Of a DNA stretch of 64,000 nt, positions 54,924 to 63,749 are shown piece after piece. Made by a program: the position numbers and the translations under genes. Below the pieces are notes generated by a model, which saw only the letters and a list, made by a program, of their open reading frames with translations, made no database searches and was not told where the DNA came from. Each line of letters starts with the position of its first letter. Position 1 is the first letter of the stretch. The DNA comes from Streptomyces sp. GESEQ-35 (GTDB taxonomy: Bacteria > Actinomycetota > Actinomycetes > Streptomycetales > Streptomycetaceae): NCBI RefSeq assembly GCF_017948485.1, contig NZ_JAFFSX010000010.1:1-64000 (forward strand), written 5' to 3'.

Positions 54924-54949
54924 TGAAGTCAAGCAACTGCTTGACTTCA
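54924..54949. promoter_or_regulatory. Perfect TetR operator overlapping the tetR start
   Basis: Twelve-base arms TGAAGTCAAGCA and TGCTTGACTTCA, exact complements, with a 2-base centre, end 4 bases before the GTG start at 54954. Binding would block tetR transcription or translation directly. Confidence 0.8.
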
Positions 54950-54953
54950 TGCT

Positions 54954-55592
54954 GTGATACGGGCGAAAACGACGGACCTGCGCCGAGAGGCTGGTCAGCG
55001 CACGCGGGACGGCCTGCAGATGGCCGCCCTGGAACTGCTTGCACAACGGGGCCAGGACGGTGTGACACTCCGCGAGATCACAGATCGCGCCGGAGCCAAC
55101 GTCGCCGCGGTGAGTTACCACTTCGGGTCGCTGAAGGCGCTGTGCGACACGGCGATAGAGCACGCGTTGGAACGCTATCTGGACGCGCAGATCCTGGCAC
55201 TCGATTCCCTTGGCTCCACTTCGACACTCTATGAGGTGGCGGCAGCCTTCGCCCGGCCGATGGTGCGCGCACTGGCGGCCGGTGGACAAGACCTGGCTGT
55301 GATGCGGACCGTGGCGCGCGTCGGCATCGATCCGCCCCAGGGGTGGGAGCGGCTGGCCGGCAAGTTCGACCAGAGTCGCCGGGAGGCCCTGCGGGTGCTG
55401 ACAGCGAACCTTCCCGGAGTCGACGAGCAGGAACTGATCTTCCGTACGCGATGCGCGGCCGGCCTGCTGAACTGGCTCGCGCTGGCGCCCATCGGCGCCG
55501 AGCTGGCCGCCAAGTCCGCCGAGCAGGTCGAGCGGCTGCTGGTACCTGTGGTGACTGGGGCGTTCCGCGGGGACGCAGCCGTCGGCCGCTGA
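54954..55592 (+). CDS. TetR-family transcriptional regulator
   Basis: A 212-residue protein: helix-turn-helix at about residues 12-60 (MAALELLAQRGQDGVTLREI, GANVAAVSYHFGSLKALCD) and a C-terminal ligand domain (RCAAGLLNWLALAPIGAE near residue 163). GTG 54954 is the first start after the operator and there is no ribosome site, so the message may be leaderless. It is divergent from the SnoaL-like gene but separated by an IS remnant. The ligand is unknown. The 3' part of the gene and the following 100 bases have a decayed inverted copy at 26940-27135. Confidence 0.92.
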   Translation: MIRAKTTDLRREAGQRTRDGLQMAALELLAQRGQDGVTLREITDRAGANVAAVSYHFGSLKALCDTAIEHALERYLDAQILALDSLGSTSTLYEVAAAFARPMVRALAAGGQDLAVMRTVARVGIDPPQGWERLAGKFDQSRREALRVLTANLPGVDEQELIFRTRCAAGLLNWLALAPIGAELAAKSAEQVERLLVPVVTGAFRGDAAVGR

Positions 55593-56091
55593 CCAGGCCA
55601 AAGGTCACCGGAATCCAAACAACTCAAACGATATTTGACAAGGAAGCCGACGGCACCTCCCTCGCCCAGCTCCGTCGCGACGGCGCGGGAGAGCCGCACG
55701 GCGCTGAGCTGCTCTGCGCGACCGTACGGCGCCGAGAACGAGGTGCCTGATCAGGCGGAGCTGGTTCGTGGCGCGGGGGTTGAAGAAGCCGAGGGTGCCG
55801 ATGTGGTCTGATGCCGAGAGCCACGGTCTCGGCGACGGCTTTGTCCCGATCCTTTGACGGCTGGTCGACAACCGTCTACCCGTGGCGCATGACGTTGTCG
55901 CGGGCGAGTTCGATCAGTTCGTCTCTCTGCCTGGAGAGAATCATCGTCCCGGTATAGAGGCCGACACCCTTCACCTGACCGAGCGTCACGTGCGGTGGCA
56001 GGGAAACCTCCCGCCGCGACTGAGCCGCCGACGGGGCCGGTCCTGGGGCGGTCGGGAAGGAGTGACGGCCGCACGCACGTCAGTCAGTCAC
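55593..56091. other. Region with the second copy of the duplicated tail and a gene fragment
   Basis: Bases 55600-55720 match the inverted copy at 26940-27050. On the minus strand near 55880-56010 a short frame (GTMILSRQRDELIELARDNV) looks like a protein C-terminus of unknown family. No intact gene. Confidence 0.4.
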
Positions 56092-56466
56092 TCACTTCGC
56101 TGCCTCGGTGGCGTCGGCGGCGTACTCCTCGGCGTCGGCGGCGGCTTTCTGCAGCTGCTTCAGATCGCGTTCCTCCTGGCGTTCTTCGATCTTCTTGCGG
56201 GCCGCGGCCACATGCCCCTGCCAGGATGTCTGCACCTGGCTCCAGGCGCCGGTGACGAGCGCCGTCGCCGCCTGCCCGCTCGCCGTCAGCCGCTGAGCGC
56301 CCTGCTCGGCCCGGTGCTTCGCATCGGCCACCGCGGCCGACAGGTTCTGCCGGTCCGCCGAGAGACTGGCCTCCACCGTGCGCTGCGCGTCGCGGGCCTT
56401 CTCCGAGAGTTCGGCGAGCTTGCTCGCCGGGGCGGCCGGGCTGGGCGGAGGTGCCTGGTTCGAGAT
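56092..56466 (-). CDS. Helical, Ala/Gln/Lys-rich protein, start uncertain
   Basis: A frame of about 124 residues with long amphipathic helices: LAELSEKARDAQRTVEASLS, RQNLSAAVADAKHRAEQGAQ and KKIEERQEERDLKQLQKAAA. It looks like a coiled-coil stress-associated actinobacterial protein. No ATG or GTG opens the frame where AAGGGATG offers a ribosome site; the next codon is ATC at 56466, so the start may be mutated. It precedes an HdeD-like gene's 3' end on the same strand. Function unknown. Confidence 0.5.
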   Translation of the reverse strand: MSNQAPPPSPAAPASKLAELSEKARDAQRTVEASLSADRQNLSAAVADAKHRAEQGAQRLTASGQAATALVTGAWSQVQTSWQGHVAAARKKIEERQEERDLKQLQKAAADAEEYAADATEAAK

Positions 56467-56531
56467 GAGTTCATCCCTTGGTTGACGTGCTGTTCGATGA
56501 AGGACGTGCTGATTGCGGTGCGGGGACCGAG

Positions 56532-57089
56532 TCAGTGGGAGCCAACAAGCCGACCTCTGGTCTGAACGGCGCGACGGGTCCTCGCGGACAGCGCGAGCAC
56601 GAAGGCGCCGTGCAGAATGCTGAAGACGCCGAACACGGAGGTGAGCGTCACCGCTCCGCTGTCGGGCCGCGCGGCGAGTGCGAACCCGAGGAAGATGGAG
56701 ACGAGGCCGCCGAGCAGCCACATCGCCCGCTCGCCCGCACTCTCGCCGTGCCGGAACGACAGCGCCACCTCCATGATGCCGGTGACCAGTGCCCACGCCG
56801 CGACCCATAGCGTCAGCACCAGTGCTGTGGCGCCCGGCCACGTCAGCGCGCCGAACGCCGTGGCAAAGGACAGCGCGGCCAGCACCAGATACCCGAGGAC
56901 CGGGCCGGCGCGGTCACTGCTGAAGGCACGTATGAGATCGATGCCGGCGGTGAGAAGGGCGTAGACGGAGAACGCGACGACGAACACCGCCAGGGTGATG
57001 CCGGGCCACGCCAACGAGACGACTCCCATGACCGCGGCCAGGAGCCCTCGCCAGAACAGCGGGGTGGCGGTCGACTTGGCCATGTGCAT
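56532..57089 (-). CDS. HdeD-family (DUF308) membrane protein
   Basis: A 185-residue protein with six membrane segments (WRGLLAAVMGVVSLAWPG, LAVFVVAFSVYALLTAGI, LGYLVLAALSFATAFGALT and so on). The repeated pattern of two-segment units is typical of HdeD proteins, linked to acid or stress resistance in enterobacteria. GAAGGGC precedes the ATG at 57089. It is clearly related to the protein at 61817-62368 on the other strand. Confidence 0.88.
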   Translation of the reverse strand: MHMAKSTATPLFWRGLLAAVMGVVSLAWPGITLAVFVVAFSVYALLTAGIDLIRAFSSDRAGPVLGYLVLAALSFATAFGALTWPGATALVLTLWVAAWALVTGIMEVALSFRHGESAGERAMWLLGGLVSIFLGFALAARPDSGAVTLTSVFGVFSILHGAFVLALSARTRRAVQTRGRLVGSH

Positions 57090-57312
57090 GCCCTTCTCGT
57101 TCGGAAACTGCCCGCCGGCGCGGCGGGGGCACGGAGGCGGCACAGCGCTCACCCTGCCGGAGCGTGACTCCGCCGGCTTCCGTCGAACGACTCAATGCGC
57201 GGCTTACCCCTGCGCATGCGGCGTCGTACGCAGTCGATCGGCGGAAGGGCGGCAACCGCCCGGCGCATACGCTGCCAGCGGCATCTCGTGGAAAGCGAAC
57301 CGAGGAGTGGTC

Positions 57313-57741
57313 ATGGGCTCTGGGATGGATGAGTCGCGCATCTGGCTCCGGAACGAGCAGGCCGTCCTGGCGCGGATGCGCGGAACCCAGGACCGGATCG
57401 CGGACGCGATCACCACCTTCGCCGGGACCATGCAGTTCGTCTACATCCACGCGGTGTGGTTCACGGTCTGGATCGCCTTCAACGAAGGGCTGTTCGGCCA
57501 CTCGGCGGTCTGGGACCCGTACCCCTTCGGGCTGCTCACGATGATCGTCAGCCTTGAGGCGATCTTTCTGTCCACGCTCGTGATGGTGAGCCAGAACCGC
57601 CAGGCCGCCCGCGAGAAGGTCCGCGCCGACTTGGACTTCGAGACCAACATCCGCTCGGAAGTGTGGTCGGTTCACATGGGAAGTGCCTACGGTGCGCACG
57701 TCAGTCAGACGACTGAAGCGCCGACGCCGACCAGGCGGTGA
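57313..57741 (+). CDS. DUF1003 membrane protein
   Basis: A 142-residue protein with two membrane segments (FVYIHAVWFTVWIAFNEG and PFGLLTMIVSLEAIFLSTLV), followed by the conserved MVSQNRQAAREKVRADLDFE. This is the DUF1003 pattern; the role is unknown. AGGAGTGG precedes the ATG at 57313. It lies 45 bases before the WhiB gene. Confidence 0.88.
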   Translation: MGSGMDESRIWLRNEQAVLARMRGTQDRIADAITTFAGTMQFVYIHAVWFTVWIAFNEGLFGHSAVWDPYPFGLLTMIVSLEAIFLSTLVMVSQNRQAAREKVRADLDFETNIRSEVWSVHMGSAYGAHVSQTTEAPTPTRR

Positions 57742-57785
57742 CGATGCCCTTCACCGGACCGAACTGTCTCCGGGAAGGAAACGTC

Positions 57786-58097
57786 ATGATCCATCGCCAC
57801 CGCCCTCTCCTCGCCTACTGGGACTGGCAGCAGCACGCACTCTGCCGCGGTATGGACAGCTCCGTCTTCTTCGCCCCGCACGGTGAACGCGGTCCCGAGA
57901 AGCGGGCGCGGGAGGAGAAGGCCAGGGCCATCTGCAGGCGCTGCCCTGTGATCGAGGCCTGTGCCTGGACCGCCATGAGCGGTCCTGAAACGTACGGCGT
58001 CTGGGGAGGCATGTCCGAGGGGGAACGCATACCGCTTCGGCCACGGCGGCCGCGCAGGGCCGTGGCCGCCGAGTCCGAAAAAGCCGAATCCGAGTAA
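57786..58097 (+). CDS. WhiB-like iron-sulfur transcription factor
   Basis: A 103-residue Wbl protein. The four cluster cysteines are Cys20, Cys50, Cys53 and Cys59 (CRRCPVIEACA), and the turn GVWGGMSEGER is at residues 71-81, followed by a basic C-terminus (RPRRPRRA). Wbl proteins bind a [4Fe-4S] cluster that senses redox or nitric oxide and act with the principal sigma factor. GGGAAGGAAAC precedes the ATG at 57786. Confidence 0.93.
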   Translation: MIHRHRPLLAYWDWQQHALCRGMDSSVFFAPHGERGPEKRAREEKARAICRRCPVIEACAWTAMSGPETYGVWGGMSEGERIPLRPRRPRRAVAAESEKAESE

Positions 58098-58122
58098 AGG
58101 CGCTGCAACGGAAGGGCGTGCG

Positions 58123-60091
58123 ATGACGGCGAACAGTAGCAGTGGGGACGCCGAGCGGCTGCGGCTCGCGGATGCCGACGCGGGGCGGGCGGCATGGCGG
58201 CGCTGGGGTCCCTACCTGAGCGAGCGGCAGTGGGGCACGGTGCGGGAGGACTACAGCCAGGGAGGTGACGCATGGTCGTACTTCACCCATGACCAGGCCC
58301 GCTCCCGGGCCTACCGCTGGGGCGAGGACGTATCGCCGGCGTCAGCGACGACAAACAGCGGCTGTGCTTCGCGCTCGCCCTGTGGAACGGGCGCGACCTG
58401 ATCCTCAAGGAGCGGATGTTCGGCCTCGCCAACGCGAAGGGCAACCACGGCGAGGACGTCAAGGAGTACTACTTCTTCGACGTGTTCGTCGAGTACGCCG
58501 AGGCCGGCCCCGAGGACCTGGTGACCAGGAGACCCTCTTCACCGAGAACGACACCAACAACGAGCGCGTCTTCGGCAGTCCGAACGCCACCCCGTACGTC
58601 AAGGACGGCATCGACCGATACGTCGCCCATGGCGAGACCGGCGCCGTCAACCCCGGGCACACCGGTACCAGGGCCTCCGTCCACCATGTGCTCACCGTGC
58701 CCGCGGGCGACAGCACCACGGTCCGGCTGCGCCTGGCAGGCGGCCAACTCGACGATCCCTTCGACGGATTCGAGCAGGTGCTCCAGGCGCGGCGGGCCGA
58801 GGCCGACGTGTTCTTCGAGAGCGTCGTTCCGGACAGCCTCGGCGAGGACGAGCGGCGGGTCGTGCGGCAGGCGCCGGCCGGGATGCTGTGGAGCAAGCAG
58901 TACTACTACCTCGACGTGGAGCGCTGGCTGGCCGAGCGCGGCGTGGATCCGCTGGCCGCCGATCCGCGGATCCGCAACAGCGCCTGGTACCACATGGCCA
59001 ACGACGCGGTCATCTCGATGCCGGACACCTGGGAGTACCCCTGGTTCGCGGCCTGGGACCTCGCCTTCCACACCATCACGCTGTCCCTGGTGGACATCGG
59101 CTTCGCCAAGGTGTAACAGGGATTGCTTCTGCGCCGCCTGTAACTGCACCCCACTGGCCAGATCCCGGCGTACGAGTGGAACTTCGGCGACGTCAACCCG
59201 CCGGTGCATGCGTGGGCGACTCTCTTCGTCTACGAGCTGGAGAAGCACCGCACGGGCCACGGCGATCGCCTCTTCCTGGAGAACGCGGCTTCCTGGGCCT
59301 CGACAAGATCGCCATCGAACGGGCCGCGGAGAACCCTGTCTACCTGGAGCAGGCGCAGACGCCGTTCGAGCACTTCGCGTGGATCGCGGTCGCCATGAAC
59401 CGTATCGGCGAGGACAACGCGTCTCTGTGGGGCGAGGAGGACGGCTTCTTCTACGATGTCCTGAGGCTGAACGACGGCAGCGCGGCCCGGCCGAACGTCC
59501 GCTCCCTGGTCGGTCTCGTTGCGCTCGCCGCGACCAGCGTGGTCGGCGCCTGGACCGATCGCCGCTTCCGCGAACTGGTGGAGGGTGCACGGGACTTCGT
59601 GCGGCGACATCCGGCCGTCGAGGCCCTCGTCTCCTCCGCCAACACCGTCGGGTCCGGCGCGGAGGGAAGGCACCTGTTCGCGCTGGACTGGCTGCGCCGG
59701 ATCCTGGCCCGGATGCTCGACGAGGAGGAGTTCCTCGGCCCGCACGGCATCCGCTCGCTGTCGCGGTACCACGCCGCGCACCCGTACACCTTCGAGGTGC
59801 GCGGTGAGACCTACGACGTCGGCTATCAGCCCGCCGAGTCCGATTCCGGGATGTTCGGCGGCAACTCCAACTGGCGTGGCCCGGTGCGGTTCCCGGTCAA
59901 CATCCTGCTCATCCTCCACCTTCCTGCGCGACGGGGAGGGCCACCGCCCGGTGCACGGCGCCCAGCCGAAGTTCGCCAAGGACCCGCACTGGAAGGACCT
60001 GATCCTGTTCTACGAGTACTTCCACGGCGACAACGGCGGCGGCCTCGGCGCCGGGGACTGGGGCGCCCTGAGGGAGGAGCCTCTGTCATGA
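58123..60091 (+). pseudogene. Glucosidase (GH63/MGH1-like) with several frameshifts and deletions
   Basis: The N-terminus LSERQWGTVREDYSQGGDAW, SYFTHDQARSRAYRWGED opens at 58123; near 58330 the frame changes to SDDKQRLCFALALWNGRDLI and again at about 58530. Further recognisable pieces are YVKDGIDRYVAHGE, PWFAAWDLAFHTI (stop at 59116), PAYEWNFGDVNPPVHAWATL, GEEDGFFYDVLRL, LARMLDEEEFLGPHGIRSLS and FGGNSNWRGP, ending FYEYFHGDNGGGLGA at 60091. Several internal blocks, such as that around 58500, are missing. Intact relatives have about 890 residues. Not functional. Confidence 0.85.
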
Positions 60092-60102
60092 CCGTGATCT
60101 AG

Positions 60103-60808
60103 ATCTACGAGATCAACACCGTGGTGTGGCTTGGTGAGTTGAGCGCCCGGTACGGACGTACTGTCGCCCTTGGCGAGGTGCCCGGTGAGGTCTGGGACGA
60201 GGTCGCGCGGCCGGGAATCGACGCGGTCTGGCTGATGGGCGTGTGGGAACGCAGCCCGGCCGGGCTTCGGATCGCCCTGCGCAACGAGGAGTTGCTCACC
60301 TCCTTCCGCCAAGCCGTGCCCGACCTGACCACCGGTGATATCGCCGGATCCCCGTACTGCATACGGAACTACGTGGTCGACCGGAGCATCGGCGGGCCGG
60401 AGGGACTCGCCGAGGCACGGGCCCGACTCGCCGCTCGGGGAGTGCGCCTCATCCTCAACCAGGTCCCCAACCACGTGGCCTCCGACCACTCCTGGCTCAC
60501 CGAGCGCCCGGGCTGACCCGTACTTCCCGCCGTGGCCGGACGTTGTCCAGCTGAACGCCTTCAGCGACGACATGAGTACGGCGGCGGTGGAGACACTGGT
60601 GGCGATCGGCGACCAGGCGGACGGCGTGCGCTGCGACATGGCGATGCCGCTGATGAACGACGTGTTCGCGAAGACGCGGGGAGACCGGGCGGGAGCGGCC
60701 CCCGCGGAGGACTTCTGGCCGAACGTCATCCCGCGTGTCCGGGAGCGCCACCCCGATCTCCTCTTCGTCGCGGAGGCGTACTGGGACCTGGATGCGGAGT
60801 TCGGGTAG
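60103..60808 (+). pseudogene. Alpha-amylase-family (GH13-like) fragment
   Basis: From 60103 the frame reads IYEINTVVWLGELS, VPGEVWDEVARPGIDAVWLM, GVWERSPAGLRIALR and VRLILNQVPNHVASDHSWL, the start of a GH13-like barrel including the NHVA loop, and stops at 60516. A second frame continues with FPPWPDVVQLNAFS, QADGVRCDMAMPLMNDVFA and FVAEAYWDLDAEF, the third and fourth barrel regions (the RCDMA nucleophile segment). The C-terminal half is lost. It directly follows the glucosidase remnant, so the pair was probably one operon. Confidence 0.8.
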
Positions 60809-60819
60809 GCGGCGAGGGG

Positions 60820-61287
60820 TCAGCGGTCCCACTGTGCCAGGACGCGTTCGAAGGACTCGTCCCAGTCCATTGACAGCCCTTCCGTGCCGAAGGGGACAGA
60901 CCTGAGCGTGCGGACAAGCCAGGCGTGTAGTGGAGCGACGCGGATTTCGAGGAGCGCCGCGCCGATCCGTCCCTGCAGCAGCACCCAGAGACTGTGTCCG
61001 TCATGGCGCCGGCACGGCGGCCAGATCCGGACGTCGCCGTGGCCACTCGGTTGGTGCAGGCCCGCTATCAGCAGGTCCCGCGAGAGCGCCCAGGCGACAA
61101 CACCTCCGGTGGCGTTGGAGAATTCGACTCGCACCTCGAGGGGCAGGGACTCGTCGTAGCTGAAGCGGGCCTGGAGCGGCAGGCTCTCGTTCAGGGACAC
61201 GTGCAGCCAGATCGTCAAGGTGAGATCCGGGCAGCCGTGCTCCGCGGGGCGTATGTCCCCATCGGGATTGTTCTGCGGGTTGGCCAT
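60820..61287 (-). CDS. SsgA-like sporulation and cell division protein
   Basis: A 155-residue protein. The core LPLEVRVEFSNATGGVVAWA, LSRDLLIAGLHQPSGHGDVR and WPPC..VLLQGRIGAALLEI is the SsgA-like (SALP) pattern, with an N-terminal extension of about 25 residues (PQNNPDGDIRPAEHG). SALPs are found only in morphologically complex actinomycetes and help place division septa in spores. AAGGGAAG precedes the ATG at 61287. Which SALP (A-G) it is cannot be told. Confidence 0.85.
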   Translation of the reverse strand: MANPQNNPDGDIRPAEHGCPDLTLTIWLHVSLNESLPLQARFSYDESLPLEVRVEFSNATGGVVAWALSRDLLIAGLHQPSGHGDVRIWPPCRRHDGHSLWVLLQGRIGAALLEIRVAPLHAWLVRTLRSVPFGTEGLSMDWDESFERVLAQWDR

Positions 61288-61816
61288 GCGCTTCCCTTTC
61301 TGTGATGAGGCCGCCACCGAAGCGGTGGCCAACTGGGGCGGTACCAGGTGGAGGACCAGGAACGCGCCCACCCGGGCCCAGAACCCTCTTCCAGGTGAAG
61401 CGCGCGAGCTGCGCCGGCGGAACCGACGATGCACCGCCGGCCGTCTCGGCCTCGGAGGCGAGATCCGCAGGACCATGTGGGGCTCCTCGTCGGGGCTGAA
61501 GGCCAGGGTTCGGCGCCGATCCCGTTGAGGCCACGTCCCCCAACGCCGGAAGCACTGATGGTCTCGCCAGGGCGCAGGCCGAGGCATCCGTCGCATGACT
61601 GCACCACCCCTGCGTGTCCTCAGCAGGACGGGTCCACGGCTCGATCCGCCCCGTGGGATGAAGCACCGACGCAGTCGGATGACGGATCACCAACAAGGTC
61701 GGCCGCCCTAGCGTTCAGGGGGACAACACGACCCCGAGCAAGGCCGGGTGTACCACCGTGCATCCCTCGCTTCGTGCCAGGAACGAGGCCACACCCTCAC
61801 CGAGTGGGAGATCATC
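61288..61816. other. Divergent promoter region, ssgA-like/HdeD
   Basis: About 530 bases with no convincing gene or repeat. Confidence 0.4.
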
Positions 61817-62368
61817 ATGCTCAGTTCACCCAACGCACTGCTCTGGCGCAGTCTGCTGGCGGTTGCCGTCGGAGTGGTAGCCGTGGCGTGGCCCGACATC
61901 ACCATCGGCGCCTTCGTCATCCTGTTCGCCGTCTACGCATTCATGGGCGCGGCAACGGACGCCATGCGCGCCTTCAGCAGCGATCGGGTGGGCCCGGTCT
62001 TCGGCTGGCTGCTCCTTGCCCTGCTGTCGCTTGTCGCGGGTGTGGTCGCGTTGGCCTGGCCCGGCATCACCGCGCTGGCCCTCACGATCTGGATCGGCGC
62101 GTACGCCCTGGCCACGGGTGCCCTGGAGGTCGGCCTGGCCTTCCGGCGCGGGGAGAAGCCGGGTGAGCGGGCCCTGTTCATCCTGACCGGCCTGGTGTCG
62201 ATCACACTGGCCTTCGTGCTGTTCGTCCGGCCGGACATCGGTGCGGTCTCGCTGGCCTCCGTCTTCGGGCTGTTCAGCATCGTGTACGGCATCGGGGGCA
62301 TCACGGCGTCCGTCCAGGAACGCCGCGTCCTGAAGGATGTCGGCGGCGCAGAGCCAGTGGGCGTCTGA
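61817..62368 (+). CDS. HdeD-family (DUF308) membrane protein, second copy
   Basis: A 183-residue protein with six membrane segments (WRSLLAVAVGVVAVAWPD, IGAFVILFAVYAFMGAATDA and others), paralogous to 56532-57089; both contain the line AFSSDR-GP and FRRGE/FRHGE. GGGAG precedes the ATG at 61817. The two copies lie in opposite directions about 5 kb apart. Confidence 0.88.
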   Translation: MLSSPNALLWRSLLAVAVGVVAVAWPDITIGAFVILFAVYAFMGAATDAMRAFSSDRVGPVFGWLLLALLSLVAGVVALAWPGITALALTIWIGAYALATGALEVGLAFRRGEKPGERALFILTGLVSITLAFVLFVRPDIGAVSLASVFGLFSIVYGIGGITASVQERRVLKDVGGAEPVGV

Positions 62369-62786
62369 GCTGGGCGATGTCCAGGACCCCGCGACCGGCG
62401 AGCGCCCTGACCGACATGACTTCGCGTGGGGGCGCTTCGGCGGAAAGCAGGATCAGTGGACAGCCGGAGGCGGGCGGCCCGAGGATCTCCGGAAGGCGAT
62501 CAGCGGCCGTCCGCGTGTTCACCGACGACGAGCCGCACGGCCGTGGAGGCACGTGCGGGTACCGAGGATCTCACGGTGGCCGTCGGCGTTGACGTCGCCT
62601 ACCCGCTCACCGCGCTCATCGTCCAAGAAACGTGGGGCACGGTCCTGCGCGCCGCCTTCGTGCCGCACTTGCAGATGTCGACGAAGTTCTTCTACATCCT
62701 CACCGCCGTCATCGACACCGTGATCAGCCCTTGCATGTTGGCGGCCTCAGTGAGCGCGAGGATCGTCTGCGCGCCGTGGTCAACGG
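62369..62786. other. Region without an intact gene
   Basis: A plus-strand frame at 62560-62720 reads VDVAYPLTALIVQETWGTVL and FFYILTAVIDTVISP, which looks like a membrane-protein fragment that I cannot place. No start or clear context; debris is likely. Confidence 0.3.
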
Positions 62787-63749
62787 TCATCCCGGCAGCA
62801 TCTCTATGCCGGTCAGGTCGAGACCGCTGAGCTGGGCGCGCGAGGCAATGCCGACCTTGGGAAACACGTGGGAGAGATGGCTGCCGACCGTACGGGGAGA
62901 GAGCCCGAGCCGCCAGCCGATCTCCTGGTTGGACAGGCCCTGGGCGGCGAGCCATGCGATCTGGCGCTCCCTCGGGGTGAAGCCGTAGGGGTCCACGCCC
63001 GCGTCCCCCGCTCGCGCTGCCTGCAGCTCTGCCGCGACGCGCCGGGTCCACCCGTCGGCACCCAGTGCCGCGAACCCCCGGTGGGCGCAGGTGAGTTGCG
63101 ACCGCGCCGTGGTCGTTCGGTGGCGGCGGGCCAGCCAGCTGCCGTAGGCGAACCGCGCTCGCGCGTCGGTGAACGGCATGGCTGCGGTGTCGGCGTCCTG
63201 GAGCGCCGCGAGGAACAGCCGCTCCGCGTCGGACTCTTCGGCCGTCAGCGCCGCCGCCCTGAACTCCAGGCGCCGCGGGATGCCGTACCGCTCTCGGCGG
63301 GCACGCGCCAGCACGGCGTTGGCAACGTCCTGGCGTCCGACGGCGATCGCCGCCTCGGCGATGTCGGCGACCGCCCATGCCGCGACGGCTGGATGGCCGG
63401 ACACACCCTCTCGCAGTTCGTGCAGGGCGCTCTCCGGGTCTCCTGCGCCCAGCGCCGCCAGGCCGCGCAGCCATCGGGCCCGGGCGGCCAGCATGCGGTC
63501 CCCGTGGGGAACGGCGAAGGCGAGGACCCGGCTGGTCCGCTGCCATACCTCGGCCTGGTCGCCCCGGATGGCGAGCAGATGGCTGAGCGCGAGCTCGGTC
63601 GCCAGGGCGTCGGCGACCCCGACCTCGGCGCTGCGCGCCACGGCCATCCGGATAAGCTGTTCAGCCTGCTCGAACCGGTCCAGCATCAGTGCGATGGCCT
63701 GCAACGCCGGCAGCACTGCGGCGCTTCCGGCGTGGCGTTCTGGTTGCAT
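62787..63749 (-). CDS. LuxR-type regulator, C-terminal part of a LAL protein
   Basis: About 320 residues from ATG 63749, preceded by GGGAGGGGCG. It has a tetratricopeptide-like helical region and a C-terminal LuxR helix-turn-helix (FTPRERQIAWLAAQGLSNQE, LGLSPRTVGSHLSHVFPKVG) but lacks the N-terminal ATPase of the LAL proteins at 44-53 kb; usual LALs have about 900 residues. The good ribosome site suggests it may still be translated, as a shortened regulator. An ATG at 63776 is possible but has no site. Confidence 0.75.
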   Translation of the reverse strand: MQPERHAGSAAVLPALQAIALMLDRFEQAEQLIRMAVARSAEVGVADALATELALSHLLAIRGDQAEVWQRTSRVLAFAVPHGDRMLAARARWLRGLAALGAGDPESALHELREGVSGHPAVAAWAVADIAEAAIAVGRQDVANAVLARARRERYGIPRRLEFRAAALTAEESDAERLFLAALQDADTAAMPFTDARARFAYGSWLARRHRTTTARSQLTCAHRGFAALGADGWTRRVAAELQAARAGDAGVDPYGFTPRERQIAWLAAQGLSNQEIGWRLGLSPRTVGSHLSHVFPKVGIASRAQLSGLDLTGIEMLPG

